From: Chamaecyparis obtusa
Lineage: Eukaryota; Streptophyta; Pinopsida; Cupressales; Cupressaceae
Reading direction: 5' to 3'
Assembly: GCA_027943335.1 (NCBI GenBank)
Contig: BSBK01001163.1
Coordinates: forward strand, 506,001-570,000
DNA: 64,000 bases
Position 1 is the stretch's first letter, and each line of letters starts with the position of its first letter. The notes beneath the pieces are model-generated. The model was not told where the DNA came from. It saw nothing but the letters and a program-made list of their open reading frames with translations, and ran no database searches. This document shows positions 24,401 to 35,934 of this stretch, in pieces. Both the position numbers and the translations under genes were made by a program.

Positions 24401-25509
24401 GTAGATTGAAGAAGGCCCTCTATGGACTTAAGAAAGCCCCTAGAGCATGGTATGAGAGACTAGATGGATAATTAACTAAGATTGGATTCAAGAAAGGAGC
24501 AACAAATTGTAATCTATTCATTAGAGACACATCTGAAGGTTTTCTTGTAGATATTTTTGTTGATGACATTATCTTTGGAGGTAATGACAAACTAAGTGTG
24601 GAATTTGCCAAAGAAATGTAGAATGAATTTGAGATGAGTATGATTGGTCCTATCAAATACTTTTTGGGACTAAATGTGCAGTAGATAGAAAAAGGAATTT
24701 TTATTAATCAGTCAAAATATGTGAAAGAGATACTAAAGAAATTTAAGATGAATGATTGCAAGCTAGTAGGAACCCCTATGATCACTAGATGCAAGCTTAC
24801 AAAAGAAGATGACTCACCAGTAGTAGATATAACATTATATAAGTCTATGATTAGTAAATTTATATATCTTACTCAGAATAAACCTGATATTTCAAATGCA
24901 GTTGGCATAGTTGGAAGATTTGTAGCAGAACCTAAAAAAAGTCACCTCATGGTAGTAAAGAGAATATTCAAATACTTTCAAGGCACTATAAATTATGGTC
25001 TATGGTATCCTAATTCAAAAAATGTTGAGCTTCATGTGTATAATAATTTAGATTGGGCAGGATGTGTTGATGATAGAAAGAGTACTTCAGGAGGAGTAGT
25101 GTTTCTTGGTGATAGACTTGTGACTTGGACAATCAAGTAACAAAATTGTATTTATCAATCAACAGTAGAAGCGGAGTATGTTGCAATAGCCTTGAATTGT
25201 TCTACAATTGTTTGGATCAAGTAGATGATTAAGGATTTTGGAATTCATATTGATTATCCTATTGTTATTCACTGTGATAACACTAGCACTATCAATATGT
25301 CAAAGAACCCTGTAATGCATGCAAAGACAAAGCACATTGAGATCAAGTATCACTTCCTACAAGAGAAAGTGGTAGAGAAAGAAGTCAAGTTGGACTATGT
25401 GAGTACTAAAAATCAGTTGGAAGATATATTCACAAAGCCCTTTCCTAAGGATACTTTTGAGTATCTCAGGGAGAAGTTGGGAGTAATTCCCTTCCTTGAT
25501 TCTGCTTAG
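21403..25509 (+). pseudogene. Element C copia gag-pol, single frame with about 13 stops
   Basis: From ATG 21403 to 25509 the whole polyprotein (1369 codons) stays in one frame, interrupted only by stops. The Gag UBN2 region starts the frame; a complete knuckle CFSCNKIGHFASKC lies near 22190. The protease site is WIIDIGCSHHMT, so the catalytic DSG is DIG. Integrase residues HTD, SDRGGEF and NGIVDRRN follow at 23010-23330; the last has lost the catalytic Glu. Reverse transcriptase has KSAFLNGDL and FVDD (about 24555). RNase H shows VYNNLDWAG, in which the first catalytic Asp is Asn. At least eight of the stops sit where B or the copia consensus has Gln, so they are C-to-T changes. Not functional. 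Confidence 0.9.
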
Positions 25510-25860
25510 TAGAAAGAAGGAAAGGCATCAGTCCTCTAGGACTAATGGAAGGTTGAATACTCTACCTCAGGAGTAGTACTAGTGCTTAAAATGAATGGAG
25601 CCCTTTTCCATTGATGTCAAAGGAGGAGTATATATAGAGTCATGAAAAATAGAAACAAAAAGAGGAGTAATTTACTAAGCGGGAGCAACATTCAGATATG
25701 ACAACATTATAGTTGAAGAAATGGAAAATATTAGAAAATATTGTAGCAGATGAAGGATTCATCTTTGGGGGAGTTTTGATGAGGAAATGGAGAATTTTAT
25801 GAAAGTAATGCTCATTAGGGTTGGTGGTGGTTTTTCATTGCACATGTTGCCATCAATGCC
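25510..25860 (+). other. Element C 3' untranslated region
   Basis: Similar to 19463-19797 of B; no gene seen. Confidence 0.6.
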
Positions 25861-25872
25861 AAAGAGGGAGAT
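25861..25872 (+). promoter_or_regulatory. Element C polypurine tract
   Basis: AAAGAGGGAGAT directly before the 3' LTR. Confidence 0.8.
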
Positions 25873-27182
25873 TGTTGGAGATTTGCCAATAGGCTAGTAC
25901 TAACTGTATGTTTGTCATTGATGAAAACATATGGAAAGTAGCATGTGTGGAAGTCTTATGTAGTAATATTTTAGTATATGTTGCATAGACATGATATCAA
26001 CATGATATCATGGGCGTAGAGGTTAACTATTAGTATAGACAGTTATATTGCAGTTGGTGTCAGCAGTGTTCCTGACAAAGTTACATGAAGCATTTTATGT
26101 ATGGTTGTTTGTAAAATTATCATGGAGCCTTGCGCACTTGGATATATGTTGAAGACATGTTAGTGATGTTTTAGTTATGGATGCATAGTCTGTAGATGAG
26201 TAGAATTGTAGTTATGCAATCGCTATTCGCCAAGAATAGTTTCTTGTGTTTGTTTAGAAGAGCCGACAGAGATTTTATTGGTTATGTAGTTGTGCCTATC
26301 TTGTGGGTATGTGCCCTTGGATTTAAGATAAGAGGAGAGTTATTGATGTTTTTTTAAGAGTGCATGAGTTAATTCATCTTGAGAAGAAAGTTCTAGTTGT
26401 TTTAGTAGAGCTGACAGTGTGTTGTGTGTGTCTACAGTTATCTTATTAGATAGGTCCTAGATTATGTTGCGTGCATAGTAGAGATGATAAAATATTTGTT
26501 GGAGTTTGGTATGGTTTCTCTAATATGATTTCAAGGTGGTTCTAACAAGCTGGCTTGATTATATCATTTGGAGAAAAGATATTTATAGGCAGTCATTTGT
26601 GATTGTTGAAGTGTTGTTCATGGTTGATTAAGTAGAGAAGAACAAAGTGTGTGAAGTGTTGAGCCATTAGAAGAAGGTCTATGTGACCAAGTAAATTAAT
26701 TGTGCTATTCATTGGAATTGATCTAGATAGAACATCTAAGCACAGCTCACCAAGATCTAGATATAGTGCATATCTGTTATTCAGAAGGTTGTAGCCTTCA
26801 CCCATTTGAGTAGTGACCTCTCGAACAATGTTTCCTCTCCCCTAATAGGGAAAATTTTAAAAGACTCCTAACAAGGTCTGACCCTTGACCAGGTCTACTT
26901 TACTAAAAGCATTGTAAATCTACTCCTAATAGGGTAAAGGATCTTCTAACAAGGATCATAATACTCTAGTGCAAAATATTAGTGGGTGTCAATTCCCACC
27001 GGGGTTTTTAGCTATTTGGGTTTCCCCGTAACCAAAATACTGGTGTTTTGTTCATGTGTTATTTCATTGTGTTTATGCTTAATGCTTAAGTATACTTAAT
27101 TGAATAAAGAATTGAATCTTGTAGATAACTAATTCAACCCCCCTCCCCCCCTCTCAGTTATCCCTTGGGACTATTCCTAACA
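25873..27182 (+). repeat. Element C 3' LTR
   Basis: 1310 bp, TGTTGGAGATTTGCC to ATTCCTAACA, followed by the CTATG duplication. Pairs with 20037-21345. Confidence 0.9.
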
Positions 27183-27187
27183 CTATG
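27183..27187. repeat. TSD of element C, right copy (CTATG)
   Basis: Exact copy of 20032-20036; also the first bases of the resumed B LTR. Confidence 0.9.
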
Positions 27188-28253
27188 TATGGTAGTTCCT
27201 ATGGTTATCATGGAGCCTTGCACACTTAGATATAGGATGAAGACATATTAGTGATGTTATATTCATGGATACAAAGTCTGATGATCAGTAGAAGTGAAGA
27301 TATGCAATCACTATTCACTAGTAGTAGTTTCTTGTGTTTGTTTAGAAGAGCCGACAGAGATTTTATTGGTTCTAGAGTTGTGCCTATCATTATGGTATGT
27401 GCCCTTGGATTTAAGCTTATAGAAGATTTAGTGATGTTTAGTTAAGAGCCCATAAAGTAATTCAGCTTGAGGAGAAATATCCAGCTCTTTTGTTTGAGCT
27501 GACAGTGTGCAGCGTGCATCTACAATTATCTTATTGGATAGGTCCTGGAATGTGTTGTGTGCTTAGTAGAGCTGACTGAATGGTTATTGAAGTTTGTTAT
27601 GGTTTCTCTAATAATATTTAAAGGTGGTTCTAACAAGATAACTCGATTATATCATTTAGAGGAAAGATATTTATAGGCAGTCATTTGTGATTGCTTAGCT
27701 GTGGTTCATAGTTGATTAGAAAGAGTAGAGAAGAGTGTATGAAGTGTTGAGCCATTAGAAGGTGTATGTGACCAAGTAAAATGTTTTTGCTACACATTGG
27801 AACTGATCTAGACTAAGTGTAGTTCACCAAGATCCAAGTATAGTGTATATTTTCCATTTAGAAGGTTTTAGCCTTCACCCCTTTATGAAGTGAGCTCTTA
27901 ATTAGTGCATCCTCTCCCCTAACAAGGACTATTGTAAAAGACTCCTAATGGGGTCTGACCCTTGACCAGGTCTACTATACTAAATATATTGTAAAGAAAC
28001 TCCTAACTAGGTTAAGGATCTTCTAACAAGGATCATAATGCACTAGTGCAGAATATTAGATGGTATCAATTCCCACTAGGGTTTTTATGTATTTGGGTTT
28101 CCCCATAACCAAAATATTGTGTTGTGTTCAAGTGTTCTTTCATTGTGTTTATTCTTTATGTATAAGTATACTTAATTGGATAAAGAATTGAAACTTGTAG
28201 ATAACTATTTCACCCCTCCCCATCTCAGTTATCTCTTGGGAATATTTTTAACA
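27188..28253 (+). repeat. Element B 3' LTR, second part
   Basis: Resumes at TATGGTAGTT and ends TTTTTAACA, matching 14217-15295 of B's 5' LTR. With 19810-20036 it makes an LTR of about 1293 bp. Confidence 0.88.
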
Positions 28254-28258
28254 CTAGG
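28254..28258. repeat. TSD of element B, right copy (CTAGG)
   Basis: Exact copy of 13986-13990. Confidence 0.9.
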
Positions 28259-29828
28259 CAGTGAGAATGCCCTAGATTACAGGTCAGGATGTTAGACTAG
28301 GTGATGCACCCTCGAGAGGGTAGAAGGGAAAGAAAAAAGGGGCCCAGGTGGCATCTCAAAAGGAAAAGGTGAGGAAGGCATGTTGTAGGCTAAGAAGGGG
28401 GCCAAACAAAAAAAAGAGAGATGAAAAAGGTAATGGGTGGCAAGATTCAGCATGAGGTGAGGAAACTGTGGGTAAAAAGGAGTCTGAGAGGGAAAATTAC
28501 AGCTCACAAGGGCCTTAATAAGGGCTAGAGGTGTAAAAAAGAAGTCATTTGCACACTTTAGAGCCTAGAAATTGAGATTTGAAGCTCTGATAAGTGAGGA
28601 CAAGATGGAAGAGAGAGAGAAACTGACTCATCATTCTGAGATTGTGCAACATGTCCAGTGTCGTGGAGATCCTGAATGATAGGAAGGCTCAAAAAATGTG
28701 CCTTTTCATTAAGTTATTTTAGCATTTATTGTATTTTCTAAGATGAAAACATGTGATCCCACTGCTACAAGATCAGCAGGAATGCACTCGCACATGTGGG
28801 AACATGTTCCTACATGAAATTCTAGGGGAGGGGGAAGGAGGGGTTCAGGGGACTTTTTGTGGGATCAAGAAATTTTGGGGAGTTAGGGAAACATTTGGTG
28901 GGATGGAGGAAAGGTACCCATAGGACCACCGCCACTGCCATTAGGGCCACCACAGCCAGTAGGGCCACCACCATCAACAAGGCCACCGACAACAACATGA
29001 GTTGGGTCATCTGGTGGAGGGGAGGATGATTTAGTAGGGTTCTTTACCACACTACATGCCACATATGACTAGACTAGTAAGATGCTTTAGGACATGCAGG
29101 GTGAGTGGGATAGTTTGATAGTGCGATTAGCATAGTCCATAGAGGAGGGTCTGATGACCATTGATGAGAGAGATCATCTATGGAGGGAGAGGGATGCATT
29201 GTTGGTGGAGAGAGATCAATTGAGAGGAGAGAGATAGAAGGTCTCCAATCAAAGTAAGACCACCTACATGAGGGAGAGGGACATGGTCATGTAGTAGCTG
29301 ATAGGGGACACCACTACATGAGGCTCTCATGATCAATTAGGAGAGGTATCCCACCTCTAGAGAGAGCTTATTAGGATGAGCAAGTAGATTGGTTGGTATA
29401 GTGGCATGTATCATGTAGCAGTGCCCATCGAGTGATGCCAACATTACAGGTGTCTAAGGTGCTTAGTTTCCACAGGGTTAGGGACTAGTGGGAGTTTAAC
29501 TATAGGGCTTGGTAGTAGCCATAGGATAGGGGGTAGTAAGCCCATGATAGGCACTTCACATAGCATAGGATAGGGGAGCTGCCGATTAGGGCACACACAT
29601 AGTCAGTATTAGTCAGTCGATAGCTTGGTACAAATGGTGGAGGATGAGGTGTTAGGGAGAGGGATGGAGGTGGACTCATGTACAAGGTATGGAGCTGTAT
29701 AGGTACAAGGTATAGGTACAGATGGCTTGGTGGGGAGATAGGCATACCTATAGGCTCTAGCATAGGTTGATCCTTTGGCTGATGATGTTGATATGTAGAC
29801 TCCTTCAGGAGAGGAAGATAGGAAGTGA
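28259..29828 (+). pseudogene. Element F antisense reading frame between pol and 3' LTR
   Basis: A plus-strand frame runs from before 28259 (B cuts it or its upstream region) to TGA at 29826-29828, about 520 codons, opposite in sense to F's pol. Stops are mostly TAG or TGA that look like former CAG or CGA codons. The N-terminal part is Lys/Arg-rich (28300-28550). A proline-rich run with PIGPPPLPLGPPQPVGPPP follows at 28920-28980. Next comes a charged stretch with the pattern ERDxLxxERDxLxxER (29160-29240), likely a coiled coil. An acidic tail, PSGEEDRK, ends it. I do not recognise the product. Element E has an antisense gene in the same place, there a plant mobile domain protein; this frame may be the tail of a relative or a different gene. 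Confidence 0.5.
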
Positions 29829-30245
29829 TATGTTGTGATTTTTATCATATATTTTAGTAATTTATTGATGGAGGGCATAGTCCCTATGTCTATTATATTT
29901 TTACTTTTTGATGGACATGGACTGAGAAAGACATTATTCTTTCATTCTTTGGCTTGGGATATGTTTGTACTATTCTTTGGCCATGATTATATATATGATG
30001 AGTTGGGTGCGATATGATATATAATGTATGGATGTATGAATGCTTATGATGTACTAACATGGATGATGTAGGATGTGATGTTATGTTTCTATATGTTGTG
30101 GGACTGATGTGTGTGTGATGCTAGATGTGAGGTACCTTATGTGATTTTTGATATGATATGTGGATGCAAGATGTGATGTAATGGTTTATATGTATGATCT
30201 ATGTATGTTATGATCAAATGTGCATATGGATGCTTTTAATCTGTT

Positions 30246-30545
30246 AACAATGCAAGATAAAAATGAACCTAAATGGTAATGATGAGCTAAAAAGACTTAA
30301 TGAAAGATAATGAATGAGCTTAAAATGAACTCTAACAATGCAAGATAAAATGAACCTAAATGATAAATGATGAGCTAAAAATACTTAATGAAAGATAATG
30401 AATGAACTTAAAATGAACCCTAACAATGCAAGATAAAATGAGACTAAATGATAAATGATGGACTAAAATGAATTAAATGAATGCACTTAAATGAGAGATA
30501 ATGAATGCACCTAAAATGAATTTTAATAGTGCCAGATAAAATGAA
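30246..30545. repeat. 88 bp tandem repeat in element F
   Basis: The phrase AACAATGCAAGATAAAA recurs at 30246, 30334 and 30422, exactly 88 bp apart, and in degraded form near 30525. Each unit also contains GATGAGCTAAAAA and AAAGATAATGAATG. The units are imperfect, so the array is old. Confidence 0.8.
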
Positions 30546-32008
30546 CTTAATATGAGGCAATGAATGAAATGAGAAAAAATGAGATGAGACAGTGCAACTT
30601 AGGGCAGTGACATGAAATGAAATGTATGTAGGAAGGTGGAGGAGAACATATGAATGCAGATGGAAGATTGAAGGCAAGATGTAAGGATGAGGTGGCACAA
30701 CATATCACTGCTTGATTGAACCCTTACTAAAGGATGAAGAGGTTGGTGTAGAGGGGATGATGAACAAAGGGGTATTTGCACAATCATAATCCATGGGTTA
30801 GGAATGTGAGATGAAGGAGGTGGATAGGTTTGCATCATGACAAGGTTCTTATGAGGGAAAAATTGGTGCAAAAGGTATGTGAGTATGATGCTTTGGGGGA
30901 TTGTTGAGGATGATTTCTAAGATTGGATAAGGATGTAGGTTTGAGCTAGGGATTTTGATAGGAGGGGGGATATTTATTGAAGCTTGAGTGTGGGGTATTA
31001 TGAAGGGGAATACCAACATGTAGTTTGAGCACTTAGTTTGATATAGCAATAGAAGAGACTAACCAAAGTTACTAGGAACTTGAGGTCATGTTGCTAGTGT
31101 TGCATAGGACTGACCTTAAAAAGACATGCAAGGGTTGCCCCAGCATCATGCATGCACCTAGAGGGAAGCATGGTGGAAATGATGTTGAGGAACCCACAAA
31201 CAAATAACATTTCCCAAGTGCACCAAGTAATCCAGAAGATCACATGTGGATCATGCAAGGGTCATTTCTGACTAACTCACAAGAAGAAACCAAAGAGCAT
31301 AAAAGACCTTTCCCTAGAAACGTCCCTCATCATAGTGCACCATGACATAAAGGATCATGGTGACTTTGAAGAGAGAAATTAACCGAGACCTCAAAACTGA
31401 CTGATAAATCCAAGACGGACTGATAAATCCAAGAAAACACCATGAATTCAATGTGATAAGACCAAAAGAGGTCCTTTTCAAAAGGAGATTGACTGACTGT
31501 GGATGTTTGTGACTAGGTTAGACATGGAGGAAAGATGCATGCTACAAGGACCTGGCCGGTGAGTTTGACTGCAAATTGAATTGGTGATGGGAAAACTGAG
31601 AACCTTTGGAGAATCATAGTGACATGGGATGCTTGACAAGGAAATATTATTGATACTATGGTCATGACAGACCATGTGTTTTTGTGATCAAAAGGTACTG
31701 CTAGGAGAAATAGGACAATATGTACAAACTGGAGAGACACTACATACAATGGGTATTTACAGAAGCTCAGGTAGTTAGGATAGGTTCAAAGGTGACAAAT
31801 ATGTACATAGCTTAGTGTTACAAGGATAGCTCATGTCACATTATATAAAAGAAGCTCTGGATGTGGGATAGTAGTTCTCTTCTGCTGATGTAATGGGGAT
31901 GACACCTTGGGAACAAGGGATGGGTGAAATGGGATGACAAGTGATAGTGAGTGGGTTTCGATGGGGGATGAGAGTTTGATAGATAATGATATGTTCCATT
32001 ATGTGTGA

Positions 32009-32160
32009 CACCCATTTGTAGGTTTTCACCAACATACTTACCTAAGGTGCTTAATTTCCAAGTTTTCACCATTGGGCAATTATTTTCTCTTTACATTTTT
32101 CTCTCTTTTTAAATTTTATTAAAAATTTTTAAATTTTTTTTTTTTTTTGCTTTTTTGTTG
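32009..32160 (-). repeat. GGTTTTCACC / T-rich repeat tract in element F
   Basis: Two cores, CATTTGTAGGTTTTCACC (32013) and AATTTCCAAGTTTTCACC (32053), are followed by a long T-rich run up to 32165. Same structure and position as in D and E. Confidence 0.6.
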
Positions 32161-32392
32161 ATTTTTTTAAGATCATATAAATGGTTCAAGCATAGGACCA
32201 CTTTAGATGTATGATATTAATGGTATCATTAAGGGGCTCCCATTCAAGTGTGGATAACTGATAAGCTTCAAAGCCAAAACAAGTTGTCACCACATAGGGA
32301 CCCAACTAGGTGGGCTCAAACTTCCCCTTCTTCTCGCAATTAGCCTGCACTTTTTGGTTTTCTTTTAGGACCAAGTCACCCACTTGGAACTA

Positions 32393-33300
32393 TTAGGGGT
32401 GCACCTTTTTATTGAAGCTCCTCTTGAGGTAGTTTTGGTACATGATGAAGTGATCATAGGCATGTTTCCTCTTTTCATCTAGCAGGTCCAACTGGGTACG
32501 GTGTGCCACTTGGTAGTCTTCATTTGTGATGTAATTCTTCATGGACATGCGTAGTGAAGGGATTTTGACCTCAATTAGTAGAACAACTTCAACACCATAT
32601 ACGAGGGAGTATGGGGTGGTGCCTATAGCGGTACAAAATGAGGTGTGATATGCCGAGATGGCAAGAATGATTTTTATGTGCCAGTCATGCTCAAAAATCA
32701 TTGACAACTTTTTACAGGATTTGTAGGATGGTTTTATTAGTTGCCTCAACTTGACTATTTCCTTGTGGAAAATATGGGCTAGATAAACATTGGTGGATGT
32801 GGAAATGGGTATAGAGGTCTCAGACATGCTGATTTTAGAATGGAGTGTTGTGATCTATGAAGATGGTGGAGGGGATGTTGAAATGACAAATGATGTGGTA
32901 GAGGATGAATTTGGATATTTGGATACCTCTAGTTAGGTTGAGTAGAATTTCCTTGACCCACTTCATGAAAAACTCAGTGGTCATTATGATATACTTGTGT
33001 CTGTCAAAAGAATGAGGGGTGATCATGTCAACAAGGTCAAAACCCCAACACGAAAAGAGCCATGGGGGTGTGATGGGCTATAGATCTTGTGCCAGTGCAT
33101 GGATCAAATTAGCATGTTGTTGATATTGTAGGAACTTCTTTACAAATTCATAGGTGATGTGATCCATCATTAGCCAGTAATACCCAACTCTAAGAAGCTC
33201 CTTGGTAAGGAAAATGCCACTTGTGTGAGCACTGCAAATACTAGTGTGAACATCTTGAAAATCCAAGGTGGCCTCATTTGAGTCTAAACATCAGGAAAGG
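32393..33300 (-). pseudogene. Element F integrase (degraded)
   Basis: Minus-strand frames at 33266-33078, 33026-32835 and 32827-32393 together cover an integrase. The zinc-binding part keeps VHTSICSAHTSGIF (two His) but the CxxC pair reads FLQYQQH. The core has KYIIMTTEFFMKWV and the Asp segment IFIDHNTPF. The C-terminal part has the TPYSLVYGVE motif typical of gypsy integrases (usual form TPFSLVYG.E). A frameshift separates the parts. Not functional. Confidence 0.75.
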
Positions 33301-33559
33301 ATGTTATGATGCCAATGATGATATAGGGTGTTGGCTACAATAGTGTAGCAGGATTCTCTATGAAGGAGGTTTTGGTGTTGGGTGTTGGTGAGGTGGGGAG
33401 ATATGATACTATCTTAAGATAAACATGAATGTTGTGGTACCATGGGGACTAGGGACCGACCAAGATAGATACCATGTCAGAGTCAGTGTTCTCATAAGCA
33501 GGCATGTTTAGCTACTCAACTAGAAACTCATATTGTGACATGTCATGGGGGATATCCAA

Positions 33560-34430
33560 TAATGACCCGATGGTTGCCAAAGCATTAGCTACCTTATTTT
33601 AGAGTCTTGGCACCTTTGTGAACTATATACTGACGGAGTGTTCTTTGAGTCTATGCACAAGCTCTTTGTAAGGTAATAGCTTGTCATCCTTTGTTTGAAA
33701 CTCATCGAAGACCTATTTGATGATCAATTGAGAGTCCCTAAATACTTGTAACTCTATGATATTCTAGTGGATAGTTATTCTGAGCTCTGCAATGAGGGAT
33801 TCATACTCTTAAATGTTATTGGTACACTATAATTACAATTTGAAATACTTGGGGATATATTTACCCTAAGGGGTCACAAAAAGTTTCCCTTCCCTTGATC
33901 CATGTGATGCACATGATCCGTCAAAGTATAGCTTCCATGGGGGTTATTCTTTGACCATATAATGATGTTCATCTAGGAATTCCATCACTAGAGGGTATAC
34001 GCTGACTAAGGGTTCTTCAGTAAGGCAATCTATGATAACCTATCCCTTGATGGATTTTTGATCAACATACTGGATATGGAATTCACTAAGTAGCATCACC
34101 CACTTTTCCATCCATCCTATGAGTGTGGTCCTTAAAAGTAGCTACTTGAGAGGATTAACTTTTGAGACTAGTTTTACTCTATGGATGATCATATGGTGAC
34201 AAAGCTTTTGAGTGGAAAACACCACCACTAAGCATTCTTTTTCCATTGGAGAGTAATTTATCTTGTAGCCCACCAATGTGTGGCTGATAAAGTAAATGAC
34301 CCTCTCTTTTTTGTTATCATCAAGTTGGGCTAAGAGTGCCCCCAGCACCATGGTAGTTGCAGATATATACAAAATGAGGGGCCTACTTGGCATTGGTGGT
34401 ACAAGAATAGTTGACTTTTCCAAGTATTCT
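33560..34430 (-). pseudogene. Element F RNase H and second RNase H-like domain
   Basis: The first RNase H is seen at 34423-34142 (LILYISATTMVLGALLAQLD, then INYSPMEKECLVVVFSTQKL). A second RNase H-like domain follows downstream. It starts at about 33945 with WKLYFDGSCA and has TNNIxEYESLIAEL and DSQLIIKQV segments, with several stops. Two such domains in a row are a known mark of the plant Tat group, where an additional archaeal-type RNase H was acquired. Confidence 0.7.
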
Positions 34431-34570
34431 TTGAGGTTCTTGAAGTTTCACTAACATATAGGATCCCATTTGAAAGAAGTATCCTTATGCAATAGATGGG
34501 TGAATGGTTGGTACTTATCTTCTAATTGAGAGATTAATCTATGGAATGATTGTAGTTTCTCCTATAGGAT

Positions 34571-35341
34571 TCACAACTTGTTGAGGGTTTTGGGAGGTGA
34601 CATCTCTGTGATGTCTTTCACCTTCTTGGGATCGATCTCTATGCCCCTCCTCAACACAATGAACCCTAACAACTTTCTGGAAGTAACACCAAAGACACAC
34701 TTCTTTAGATTGAGCCTTAAGCCATAGTGATGTAAGCGATCAAGGACCTGCTCAAAGATATTTAGGTGTTCATACCATGTTCTAGATTTTTCTAGGATAT
34801 CATTAACATAGTCTCCCAAAACTTTATGGATCATATCATGGAAGATTGTGGTCATCACTCTTTGATAGGTAGCTCCCGCATTCTTGAGTCCAAATTGCAT
34901 CATGTTGTAATAGAATGTGCCCCGTGGCATGGTGAATGTTGTCTTGTGTTGGTCTACCTTAGCTATTTTGATTTGATTGTACCCTGAGAAACCATCCATT
35001 AGTGACAGCATCTCATGACCGACCATGAGATCTATGATCATGTCTATGTTGGGAAGAAGTAAATCATCTTTCAAACATGCGTTATTGAGATATCTGAAGT
35101 CCGTGTAGATTCTTATTTCACCTAAAGGTTTTGTGATGGGTACCATGTTAGAAATCTAGTCTGAATAATTGATGGCTCTGATTATCTTGGCTTGGAGAAT
35201 TTTCTCGAGCTCTTCTTTTACTAACAAGGCTACTTTAGGATGCATTTTTCTCAACTTATGCTTGACTGGATTGGCATTTGGATCTACTGCCAGATGATGG
35301 ACAATGAGATTTGGGTGAAGTCCAAGCATGTGGGCATACAC
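34571..35341 (-). pseudogene. Element F reverse transcriptase
   Basis: A nearly continuous frame is split by one stop near 35150. Motifs in order are MVPITKPLGEIRIYTDFRYLN, the palm segment LMDGFSGYNQIKIA, FGLKNAGATYQRVM and the catalytic box YVNDILEKS. It ends with CVFGVTSRKLLGFIV and the connection to RNase H. The catalytic YVDD has become YVND, so the enzyme would be dead even without the stop. The upstream linker KHKLRKMHPKVALLVKEELE matches the linker of element E. Confidence 0.85.
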
Positions 35342-35934
35342 CCATGCAAAATTTATGTTTGACTCTCAAAGAAGAGCTATGAGGGATGATTCTTCACCTT
35401 TCGTTAAAGATTCTACAATATAGGTGATTCTTGGGATTTCTTCTGTGCCCAAGTTGATTGGTTTGGTTTCCTTGATGACTGTGAATGAATCTTCTTATCA
35501 CTAATCTTGGATGGGTGGAAAAGGAAAGTATCCATCCTCTAGCACCTTAGAGATATTTTCACTAGGGGATACACCCTTTATTTTTACTATTTTTGAATCA
35601 GGATGTGCCCCAAAGGGTCTTCACATGAGGATTCTTTATGTTCTTTTTAATTTTTAATTTTTCAGCTAGAGACTTCCTCTTCCCTAAAATATCCCTTGGG
35701 ATTGAGCTGATAAACTTATGCTTAGTCTCACCCCCAATCTGATTGTGGATCTATGGTGCCCATGAATTTTAGGAGTGCGGCCTCACTTTGAAACTCATTG
35801 ATGTGTAACACGCTTGGTTGGTCCCAGTCTATGAGGTTGGGGTGAATGTGTGGGAGGTCAATGAGGTTGATGGTGAGCTGGAAGAGGACATAATTGCCTA
35901 GGAAGGTTTTGTCATCAAATATATCATCATAGGA

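Larger units (their letters stand above)
20037..27182 (+). mobile_element. Element C: Ty1/copia retrotransposon nested in B
   Basis: A full-length sister of B, 7146 bp, with LTRs 20037-21345 and 25873-27182 and a perfect CTATG duplication. It sits inside B's 3' LTR. Its gag-pol lies in one frame throughout. LTR divergence over the first 227 bp (about 24 differences by hand) is lower than for B, as the nesting requires. Confidence 0.92.
13991..28253 (+). mobile_element. Element B: Ty1/copia retrotransposon, split by C
   Basis: B has a 5' LTR 13991-15295, a primer site at 15298, a gag-pol pseudogene 15353-19462, a purine tract at 19798 and a 3' LTR. The 3' LTR is in two parts (19810-20036 and 27188-28253) because sister element C inserted in it. 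The flanking CTAGG duplication is exact. Without C the element is about 7.1 kb. Its two LTRs differ at about 30 of the first 227 positions by hand count, so it is old. Confidence 0.9.
29829..32392 (-). other. Element F non-coding region downstream of pol
   Basis: About 2.5 kb with no supported gene. It contains an AT-rich ATGATGT-type stretch (29990-30240), an 88 bp tandem repeat (30246-30545) and the GGTTTTCACC / T-rich tract (about 32009-32160). Scattered short open stretches show no domain. Confidence 0.5.

Noticed and set aside
13991..28253. Two side-by-side copia elements with a solo LTR
   Set aside because: The matching CTATG at 20032/27183 and CTAGG at 13986/28254 show that one copy is nested in the 3' LTR of the other.
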